From the NCBI GenBank assembly GCA_001464165.1, contig LNEX01000369.1:1-6242 (forward strand): 6,242 bases of DNA, written 5' to 3'. Source of the stretch: a bacterium Ga0077546 (GTDB lineage: Bacteria; Cyanobacteriota; Vampirovibrionia; Obscuribacterales; Obscuribacteraceae). Under the pieces are notes generated by a model that saw nothing but the letters and a program-made list of their open reading frames with translations, was not told where the DNA came from and did no database searches. The position numbers and the translations under genes were made by a program. This document shows, one piece after another, positions 1 through 5,199 of the stretch. Positions within the stretch are counted from its first letter, which is position 1; each line of letters starts with the position of its first letter.

Positions 1-270
1 TCCAAGTACATAGTAAAAATTCGGCGCTGAAGCTTTAGCTGCTTCGGCTTTGCTCAAGGCGATATCAAGCTTTCCAGCATCAAGGGCGATAAGACATTCT
101 TTGACTAAGTTGGCGGCAGTATATTCGTCTTTGCTTATAGCCTTGCCGGCCATCATGTAGGTCTCGGCGTTGGCTGGGACAAACAGCTGTGAATAACTGA
201 TTAGCAATGTTAGCGCTGCTAGCATAGATCGCGTGTAAGTCTGTCTGTAGGTCTGTCTAAACAACTGCAA
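1..270 (-). CDS. Exported TPR-like protein, N-terminal fragment (cut by window edge)
   Basis: The reverse strand carries 90 open codons that run off the left edge. The chosen start is TTG at 270-268, because GGAGG lies 7 bases upstream of it on the minus strand; an ATG at 225-223 has no such site. The predicted protein starts with a basic stretch (Arg5, Arg9, Arg14), then a hydrophobic core at about residues 16-31 and VPANA before Glu36. This is a standard signal peptide with a signal peptidase I type cleavage after Ala35. The mature part is alanine-rich and helical. Around residues 66-90 it has the spacing of a tetratricopeptide helix pair (GKLDIALSKAEAAKASAPN, then YYVLG), so an extracytoplasmic TPR protein is likely. 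The signal peptide and frame are seen directly; the TPR call is inferred from a short fragment and the function is unknown. It is divergent from the sigma gene. Confidence 0.72.
   Translation of the reverse strand, partial: MQLFRQTYRQTYTRSMLAALTLLISYSQLFVPANAETYMMAGKAISKDEYTAANLVKECLIALDAGKLDIALSKAEAAKASAPNFYYVLG
235..258 (-). repeat. Imperfect 12 bp tandem duplication in the signal-peptide n-region
   Basis: Two adjacent 12 bp units, GTAAGTCTGTCT and GTAGGTCTGTCT on the plus strand, differ at one base. In the minus-strand gene they encode the repeated tetrapeptide RQTY-RQTY just before the hydrophobic core. A small in-frame duplication that lengthened the n-region is the simplest reading. 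Confidence 0.6.
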
Positions 271-287
271 GCTGAGGCCTCCGCGAA

Positions 288-318
288 TAGCTAGTTAATG
301 GATAGTAGTTTTTGTCAA
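288..318 (-). promoter_or_regulatory. Candidate promoter for the divergent exported-protein gene
   Basis: On the minus strand a consensus -35 hexamer TTGACA occupies 318-313. Downstream, the possible -10 hexamers are TAACTA (297-292, spacer 15) and TAGCTA (293-288, spacer 19). Both spacers are off the optimal 17, so only the -35 box is convincing. It lies 43 bases before the TTG start, a sensible distance. Confidence 0.33.
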
Positions 319-400
319 AAGTAAACGTCTGTAAAGGTAAGAGTAAACCAGATATTTACTAGGTGCCACTCTTCTTTGAATGTTAGACAAAAGTGTCCCT

Positions 401-430
401 TTAACTCTAACCAAAAAAAAGACTTGTAAT
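401..430 (+). promoter_or_regulatory. Candidate promoter for the sigma factor gene
   Basis: TTAACT (401-406) and TGTAAT (425-430) are separated by 18 bases, matching the sigma-70 consensus at 4 of 6 and 5 of 6 positions. The spacer contains an A8 run at 413-420. Transcription would start near 437, giving a leader of about 98 nt before the ATG at 535. Supported by pattern only. Confidence 0.35.
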
Positions 431-461
431 TACTGCCCACCCACAGCACTACCGTTCAATA

Positions 462-532
462 GAAATTCTCGTGGAGCTGTCGCTCTAGGGACACAGCAGC
501 AGCTTGCTACGACCCAGCCCGAAAGGAATTTC
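462..532 (+). promoter_or_regulatory. Possible ribosome-binding-site-masking leader fold of the sigma gene
   Basis: GAAATTC at 462-468 is the exact reverse complement of GAATTTC at 526-532, with a further T469-G525 wobble. The right arm covers the downstream half of the sigma gene's ribosome binding site (AAAGGA, 522-527, 7 bases before the ATG). In the intervening loop a small hairpin GAGC-tgtc-GCTC (474-485) can also form. Such a fold could restrict ribosome access, as in the known translational thermosensors of heat-shock sigma genes. The pairing is seen; regulation is inferred. Confidence 0.3.
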
Positions 533-534
533 GC

Positions 535-1383
535 ATGGTCAAGACCGTCAATAACTCCAACCCGAATGACGCCTTGAATGCCTATATGAGCCGTGCCCGC
601 AAGGTACCGTATCTCACCGCCGACCAAGAGATCGAATTGATCAATCGGGTGAAGCAAGGCGGAAGCGCTGCTCAGCGAGCCCAAGATGCTCTTGTGCTGT
701 CGCACTTGCGTCTTGTCCTCTCCATTGCCCGCAAGTATGTCCGCTCCAATCTCCCTTTGGAAGACTTGGTGCAAGAAGGAAATCTCGGTCTTTTCAAGGC
801 TCTGGAAAAGTTCGAAGTCGACAGGGGCTTTCGCTTTGCCACATACGCCCAATGGTGGGTGAGGCAGTCTATCAACGACTATCTCAAGGCCAATGGTCGT
901 GATGTGCGCCTTCCTGCCAATCGCGTCAGCCAGATCGGTCTGATGAACCAAGTAATCGCTAAGCTCAGCCGTGGCGGTTATCAGCCTTCTGACGTTGAAG
1001 TGGCGAAGGAAATGGGCGTTTCTATCAAGTTCGTCGGCGAACTGGCACAGTACGCTAGCGAACCGATTTCGCTCAACACACCCGTTTTCGATGGCGACGG
1101 CGAGTTCGGCGACCAGCTTGAAGACGAAACCGCTGGACCTGAGGAGACTCTGCTCGGTAGCAATCTGGTGGAGAAGCTCTCGGCTGCCCTGGGCAAGCTC
1201 AATGATCGTGAGCGCGACATCGTCACCCGCCGATTCGGCCTCGATGGCAATGAACCGGACACCCTGGAAACTCTCGCGCTCAAGTACAGCCTCACCCGTG
1301 AGCGTGTGCGTCAGATCGAAGTGGCCAGTTTGAAGAAGCTGCGCGACGGCGATAGCGGTCGAATGCTCATGACTTTGCTCTGA
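535..1383 (+). CDS. Sigma-70 family RNA polymerase sigma factor (alternative, RpoH/RpoS-like)
   Basis: This 282-residue protein directs core RNA polymerase to promoters. The ATG is preceded by AAAGGA with 7 bases spacing. Visible parts: region 1.2 (about 12-43), region 2 (52-120) with LSHLRLVLSIARKY and the -10 recognition segment DRGFRFATYAQWWVRQSI (96-113), region 3 (126-175), a region 3.2 finger containing SLNTP and GDQLEDE (179-198), and region 4 (211-271) ending in the -35 helix LTRERVRQIEVASLKKLR. Region 1.1 is absent, so it is not a full primary sigma factor. The length and the LSHLR segment recall RpoH, but the RpoH-box motif (QRKLFFNLR) is missing. The melting segment and TRERVRQIE look RpoS/RpoD-like. 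Sigma-70 family membership is certain; the subgroup is not. It appears monocistronic, with a hairpin terminator 12 bases after the TGA. Its C/G-ending codon preference is stronger than in the downstream kinases. Confidence 0.96.
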   Translation: MVKTVNNSNPNDALNAYMSRARKVPYLTADQEIELINRVKQGGSAAQRAQDALVLSHLRLVLSIARKYVRSNLPLEDLVQEGNLGLFKALEKFEVDRGFRFATYAQWWVRQSINDYLKANGRDVRLPANRVSQIGLMNQVIAKLSRGGYQPSDVEVAKEMGVSIKFVGELAQYASEPISLNTPVFDGDGEFGDQLEDETAGPEETLLGSNLVEKLSAALGKLNDRERDIVTRRFGLDGNEPDTLETLALKYSLTRERVRQIEVASLKKLRDGDSGRMLMTLL

Positions 1384-1395
1384 GCGAATTGCCAA

Positions 1396-1423
1396 TGCTC
1401 CAGGCGCGATAGCGCCTGGAGCA
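1396..1423 (+). terminator. Hairpin terminator of the sigma factor gene
   Basis: TGCTCCAGGCGC (1396-1407) and GCGCCTGGAGCA (1412-1423) form a perfect, GC-rich 12 bp stem with a GATA loop, starting 12 bases after the stop codon. The following ACTGTTCTTCTT is only moderately T-rich, so Rho-independent efficiency may be partial. The position and stem quality make a terminator the best call. Confidence 0.75.
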
Positions 1424-1448
1424 ACTGTTCTTCTTGGGCTCCTTCTTC

Positions 1449-1510
1449 TGCTCTTCGGTCTGTCCTTAATTAACCCTCGGGGTTGGCCGAGAACGAGCAA
1501 AATTTCTTTT
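1449..1510 (+). terminator. Compound hairpin with T-rich tail, possible second terminator
   Basis: TGCTC (1449-1453) pairs with GAGCA (1495-1499), and TTCGG (1454-1458) pairs with CCGAG (1487-1491) through one wobble. This leaves a 3-base bulge and an inner AACCC-tcg-GGGTT hairpin at 1472-1484. The right arm is followed by AAAATTTCTTTTTC. This could be a backup terminator for the sigma transcript or the 3' end of a small RNA; no separate promoter for a small RNA was recognised. Confidence 0.42.
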
Positions 1511-1638
1511 TCTGCGCGATTAGACGACCGGTCTACTTTGAGCTGCCTTTTTGCTTCAAGCGCCGTTAAAGCAAAGGAATTGAGCAAGTGCTGCGAGAAG
1601 CAATAAGCATGATCGACATTGGGATATGCCCAAAATTT

Positions 1639-1660
1639 GCCACAACGGCCTGATAAAATT
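1639..1660 (+). promoter_or_regulatory. Extended -10 promoter of the first kinase gene, shared core motif
   Basis: TG-A-TAAAAT (1651-1659) is an extended -10 element with 5 of 6 matches in the hexamer. Directly upstream is GCCACAACGGCC (1639-1650). The same two blocks precede the second kinase gene with 19 of 22 positions conserved, while surrounding bases differ. No good -35 box is visible, as expected for extended -10 promoters. The predicted leader is short, about 20 nt. Confidence 0.55.
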
Positions 1661-1686
1661 GGAGCGCACGTTAAATCAGGTACTGT

Positions 1687-4005
1687 GTGTTTCCCCCTAA
1701 TGAACAATTTGATACCGCCCATGACGCCGATAAGACGATTTTTTCGATCGGCTCTAAAGGGAAGACAATCACAGTTTTTCAGCCGGGTCTGATAGTCGAC
1801 AAAACTTACCAGCTGATTGAAGAGATTGGTCAAGGGGCCATGGGAGTGGTCTTTTCTTGTACTCATTTGGTCTTGCAAAAAGACTATGCTCTAAAACTAT
1901 TGATGGCTGATGAACTAAGCCGAGAGGCTTGGAATCGCTTTCAAGTTGAGGCCAAGGCTTTGGCCAAGCTCAACCATCCTGGCATTGTTGGCATCCACAA
2001 TATGGGTGTGCATCACGGTCTTGACGACAATACTCCGTACTACGTAATGGATTTACTCTCGGGCGAAAACCTTGACGATCTAATTAAAAAATCGGGACCC
2101 CTACCAATCAATCAGGCCTTAGAATATTTCACACAAGTGGCTGATGCCCTGCAATCAGCCCATGCTCAGGGTGTTGTGCATCGAGATATCAAGCCATCTA
2201 ATTTGATGCTGGTACGCGACCAATCTGAGCGGGTTGCTCAAATTAAGATTGTTGATTTTGGTATCGCTAGAGTAAATCAAAGTGGCCATAGCTCTCAGAG
2301 TCAGACTGCCACAGGGGTAATTATTGGTACGCCTTTTTATATGAGCCCGGAACAGTGTCGTGGCGAGCGTGTCGATGAACGCTCAGATATTTATTCGTTT
2401 GGCTGCACTCTTTTTGAAGCTCTCACTGGTGAGCCGCCTCTCAAGGGCGCCAATGCTTTTCAAACTTTTATGATGCACCAAAACAACGTGGCTCCTAGTT
2501 TGGCGAGTAAAAAGGAAGAGGGAACCGCTGAATTCCCGGCAAGTTTAGAAGCTCTTCTTGAGAAAACCTTACAGAAGAATATCTCAGATCGCTATCAGTC
2601 GATGGCGCAGCTGAAGCATGACTTAGAGCGTGTGATGCAGGGTAAAGATGTAACCAGCCGCGGCATTAGGCGAACTACTGTTCCTGACATTGCTCTTTTT
2701 GATACTAGTCGAGTGGAGGTCACAGATAGAAGCGGGCCAGAGACTTTTGAAGGTCGGCGTGAAGAGAGAGGCCCCGATGCCTATGACGAAGATTATGATG
2801 AAGATGTAGATGGCTATGACGATGATAGCGCTGACAATGAGACTGGCATTCTCGCTCATCCACGCCTGTTGGTCGGTGGTTCGCTACTGATTTCGGCAGC
2901 CGTAATTGCTTTGCTGTCGATAACCTTGTGGAAAGAGCCTTTGCCTCAGGCAAAGGTGGTTGCTGAGCAGAACAATATGTTTGCTGAATTTGAGCAAAAT
3001 AAGCTAACTCCGCCAGCAGTTATGAAAAAGATTGGTGCAAGTGATGCTGAAAAAGCTATTTTTAGCAAGTTCAACTGGCCGGCAGAAGGAGAGTATGAGT
3101 CACTTTATCGCAAGAAAGTAGAATCATACATGCAGGAAACATCTACGCGTCTAGCGGTACCGATTAAGTACAAAACCGTTGGTGCTTTTCAGTTTCCTTC
3201 TGAGTTTCATTTGGGAGCCATTCAGTTTGACAATGGTGCTATTTGCCATGCTACTGGCTTTATGCCCCTAAGCTATGCTGTGGCTCTTGAAAGAGATCAT
3301 GAGGTGCACTATTACTCAAGTGTTTTGACTCAAGATTATCCGCAATTGTTAGAGCGCTTTGGTCCAAACGATTTAACTGGAATTGACTTGAAGATTGATG
3401 ATCCGGTAAAGGCTATCGCGGTGATGCGTCATTGGCAGCGCCTGAAAGACTTGTCTTTCTTTAATAGCATCACTAAGTGTTTGCCCGATTGTGAGGATAA
3501 CATTGAAGACTCACCTCTGACTGACGCTATGCTACCGGCTCTCAATTCCTTTACTAGTTTGCGCTCTCTGGGTGTGGCTGGTGATGAAATCAGTGGCCCT
3601 GCTGTGGCGAGAATGCCGCTATTGAAAAAACTGAAGACGCTAAAGGTTAAGCGGATTAAAAACGTTCAGGCGCTGCTCGAAGCTATGCCACAGTTCGATA
3701 ACATTGAAGAGCTGTGGTTGATGTCGCTCTATCTAAAAGATAGTGATTTAGAGCCATTGACACGCATGAAGAATCTGAAGAGTTTGCGCATTACTCGCAG
3801 TCAGTTGACACCAACGTCGCTTGAGTATTTTAAGCGTATGCCAGCACTGAAAAAGCTCAAGCTTGATCGTAGCTGGTCAAAGGAAGATATTACGCGGTTT
3901 AAGCAAGCCTTCCCTGGGTACGAATTTGAAACGGTCTTTGATTTCCACTTCTGGAAGCTTGGCCCAGGTAAGGCACCTTCGGAGCAAGCGGTCTCGGAGC
4001 CATGA
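1687..4005 (+). CDS. Membrane-anchored Ser/Thr protein kinase with outer LRR domain
   Basis: A 772-residue transmembrane Hanks kinase, transferring ATP phosphate to Ser/Thr. The start is GTG, with AGG 6 bases upstream. The kinase domain spans about 41-316: glycine loop GQGAMG (48-53), Lys70, Glu88, HRD 165-167 with Lys169 and Asn172, DFG 190-192, PE 221-222 and Asp234. All catalytic residues are present, so it should be active; SQSQTATG (203-210) is a plausible activation-loop phosphosite. A linker with an acidic stretch (364-385) leads to one membrane helix (about 394-415), placing the kinase inside and the C-terminus outside, as in PknB. The outer part has a conserved block I do not recognise (about 505-575, containing IQFDNG and DLTG). 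LRRs follow, with Leu or Ile at 586, 625, 649, 673, 697 and 721; the last five are exactly 24 apart. The ligand and substrates are unknown. Confidence 0.95.
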   Translation: MFPPNEQFDTAHDADKTIFSIGSKGKTITVFQPGLIVDKTYQLIEEIGQGAMGVVFSCTHLVLQKDYALKLLMADELSREAWNRFQVEAKALAKLNHPGIVGIHNMGVHHGLDDNTPYYVMDLLSGENLDDLIKKSGPLPINQALEYFTQVADALQSAHAQGVVHRDIKPSNLMLVRDQSERVAQIKIVDFGIARVNQSGHSSQSQTATGVIIGTPFYMSPEQCRGERVDERSDIYSFGCTLFEALTGEPPLKGANAFQTFMMHQNNVAPSLASKKEEGTAEFPASLEALLEKTLQKNISDRYQSMAQLKHDLERVMQGKDVTSRGIRRTTVPDIALFDTSRVEVTDRSGPETFEGRREERGPDAYDEDYDEDVDGYDDDSADNETGILAHPRLLVGGSLLISAAVIALLSITLWKEPLPQAKVVAEQNNMFAEFEQNKLTPPAVMKKIGASDAEKAIFSKFNWPAEGEYESLYRKKVESYMQETSTRLAVPIKYKTVGAFQFPSEFHLGAIQFDNGAICHATGFMPLSYAVALERDHEVHYYSSVLTQDYPQLLERFGPNDLTGIDLKIDDPVKAIAVMRHWQRLKDLSFFNSITKCLPDCEDNIEDSPLTDAMLPALNSFTSLRSLGVAGDEISGPAVARMPLLKKLKTLKVKRIKNVQALLEAMPQFDNIEELWLMSLYLKDSDLEPLTRMKNLKSLRITRSQLTPTSLEYFKRMPALKKLKLDRSWSKEDITRFKQAFPGYEFETVFDFHFWKLGPGKAPSEQAVSEP

Positions 4006-4036
4006 CAGAGCTGTTTTCGCCCAAGACAGCGCCCCT

Positions 4037-4042
4037 TATAAT
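4037..4042 (+). promoter_or_regulatory. Consensus -10 box upstream of the second kinase
   Basis: A perfect TATAAT lies 31 bases after the first kinase stop codon. The -35 position at 17 bases (TTTTCG, 4014-4019) is poor. It may be a second start site for the downstream kinase or a chance AT-rich hexamer; the shared extended -10 element at 4067-4075 is better supported. Confidence 0.3.
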
Positions 4043-4054
4043 AGTCACGGAGAT

Positions 4055-4076
4055 GCCACACCGGCCTGTTAGAATT
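4055..4076 (+). promoter_or_regulatory. Extended -10 promoter of the second kinase gene, shared core motif
   Basis: GCCACACCGGCC (4055-4066) is followed by TG-T-TAGAAT (4067-4075). It repeats the element before the first kinase with three substitutions in 22 positions and keeps the TGn and the flanking TT. The predicted start near 4082 gives a leader of about 35 nt before GTG 4117, which has AAGG 7 bases upstream. No strong terminator lies between the kinase genes, so read-through from the first gene may add to expression. Confidence 0.52.
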
Positions 4077-4116
4077 AGGTTCTGGTGTATATTCCCGCAT
4101 AGTCCAAGGTAACTTA

Positions 4117-5193
4117 GTGGTCGCTCCAAAAGATGGTCCTTTTGAAATGTTTCGCGACGCTGATAAAACAGTTTCTGCTGGCGCGCCCGAAAGTCAAATA
4201 GTTAAAGCTTTTCGCTCTGGCATGGTTATTGACCAAAGCTATCGTTTAAACAAAGTGATTGGCCAAGGTGCAATGGGTGTGGTCTTTTCCTGCACGCATT
4301 TGGTTTTACAGAAAGACTACGCAATTAAGTTTTTGCTGGCCGATGAGCTTAGTCGCGAAGCTTGGAATCGTTTTCAGGTTGAAGCAAAAGCTCTAGCAAA
4401 GCTTAATCATCGCGGTATTGTTGGCATTCATAATATGGGTGTTCATCACGGAAAAGCCGATGATAAGGGTGTTGAGTGTGACACACCCTACTATGTTATG
4501 GACTTGCTCTCTGGTGAAAATCTTGATGATCTGCTAAGGAAGTCCGGGCCTCTAAAAGTTGATCGAGCTCTCGATTATTTCATACAAGTGGCTGATGCTC
4601 TATATTCTGCCCATGCACAGGGGGTAGTGCATCGCGATATTAAGCCCTCTAACTTGATGCTTCTGCGCGATCAAAACGACGTCATTACCCAAATCAAAAT
4701 CGTCGATTTCGGTATCGCCCGTGTTAACCGCAGTGGACACGGAAGTCAGAGTCAGACAGCAACAGGCTTGGTCTTTGGCACGCCCTATTACATGAGCCCC
4801 GAACAGTGCCGAGGTGAGCGGGTTGATCACCGCGCTGACATTTATTCATTGGGGTGCACACTATTCGAGGCTCTTACTGGCGAACCTCCCTTTAAGGGTA
4901 AGAATGCATTTCAGACTTTCATGATGCACCAGGGCGATGAGGCTCCCAGTCTTGAAAGTCGACGTCTACGAGAGGGAGGGGCTGCTGGTGAGAAGTTTCC
5001 CCATAGTTTAGAAGCTTTAGTGGCAAAGACTTTGCAGAAGAATTCTGCCGACCGCTATCAATCGATGGAGCAGCTGAAGCACGATTTAGAGCGGGTGAAG
5101 CAGGGCAAGGACGTTTCAACGAGAGGTTTGCGCAATACCATTGCGCCAAGTCAAGAGTTTTTCAGTTCAGGTCGGCTTGGTTCTTCTGCTTGA
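4117..5193 (+). CDS. Ser/Thr protein kinase, kinase half ended by an in-frame TGA
   Basis: A 358-residue paralogue of the upstream kinase, colinear with its first 350 or so residues. It starts at GTG with AAGG 7 bases upstream. The kinase domain spans about 42-327: glycine loop GQGAMG (49-54), Lys71, Glu89, HRD 172-174 with Asn179, DFG 197-199, SPE 227-229 and Asp241. All catalytic residues are intact, so the protein should be active. It differs by a 6-residue insertion near 113-120 and a longer loop near 281-294. The N-terminal DADKT motif (14-18) is shared. Translation stops at TGA 5191-5193, before the acidic linker and membrane helix. As written it is therefore a soluble cytoplasmic kinase, unlike its neighbour. 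The same frame continues past the stop with the missing parts, so this may be the broken or recoded front half of a receptor kinase gene. Confidence 0.9.
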   Translation: MVAPKDGPFEMFRDADKTVSAGAPESQIVKAFRSGMVIDQSYRLNKVIGQGAMGVVFSCTHLVLQKDYAIKFLLADELSREAWNRFQVEAKALAKLNHRGIVGIHNMGVHHGKADDKGVECDTPYYVMDLLSGENLDDLLRKSGPLKVDRALDYFIQVADALYSAHAQGVVHRDIKPSNLMLLRDQNDVITQIKIVDFGIARVNRSGHGSQSQTATGLVFGTPYYMSPEQCRGERVDHRADIYSLGCTLFEALTGEPPFKGKNAFQTFMMHQGDEAPSLESRRLREGGAAGEKFPHSLEALVAKTLQKNSADRYQSMEQLKHDLERVKQGKDVSTRGLRNTIAPSQEFFSSGRLGSSA

Positions 5194-5199
5194 AAGGAG
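5193..5199 (+). promoter_or_regulatory. Shine-Dalgarno-like AAAGGAG overlapping the stop codon
   Basis: AAAGGAG begins within the TGA of the kinase half. It would suit termination-reinitiation, but the only nearby in-frame candidate is CTG at 5203, with just 3 bases spacing. The next in-frame standard start (TTG 5257) is more than 50 bases away. The match may reflect AAG GAG (Lys-Glu) codons of the original linker. Confidence 0.25.

Larger units (their letters stand above)
1384..1686. other. 303 bp intergenic region between sigma factor and first kinase
   Basis: No credible coding sequence was seen on either strand. The stretch holds the two hairpins described separately. It also holds a small palindrome TAGAC-N5-GTCTA (1521-1535), a stem TTTGCTT/AAGCAAA (1550-1556 with 1569-1575) and an inverted repeat TTGGG/CCCAA (1619-1623 with 1629-1633). 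The last of these lies just before the kinase promoter core. A long minus-strand open frame crosses this interval but looks like an antisense shadow of the sigma gene. Confidence 0.6.

Noticed and set aside
380..577. A 65-codon plus-strand open frame overlapping the sigma gene start
   Set aside because: The start lacks a good ribosome binding site, the sequence looks like a translated leader, and it overlaps the well-supported ATG at 535 in another frame.
971..1333. A 120-codon frame inside the sigma gene, with a 104-codon minus-strand frame opposite
   Set aside because: Low-complexity Ser/Arg/Trp-rich translations in alternative frames of a conserved gene; shadows.
430..1878. A 482-codon open frame on the minus strand across the sigma gene and into the first kinase
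   Set aside because: It is antisense to a clear sigma factor, its protein has no recognisable domain, its start lies inside the kinase gene, and it crosses the terminator hairpin. The strong codon bias of the sigma gene explains the lack of stops.
2623..2953. Minus-strand frames opposite the acidic linker and membrane helix of the first kinase
   Set aside because: They mirror the Asp-rich codons as Ile/Val/His-rich translations and have no independent support.
4005..4030. GCTGT/ACAGC stem after the first kinase as a terminator
   Set aside because: Only 5 bp with an 11-base loop and no following T-run; too weak to call.
5191..5193. UGA read as an amino acid genome-wide (alternative code)
   Set aside because: TGA ends the sigma gene just before its terminator and also ends the first kinase. 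Trp is encoded by TGG throughout.
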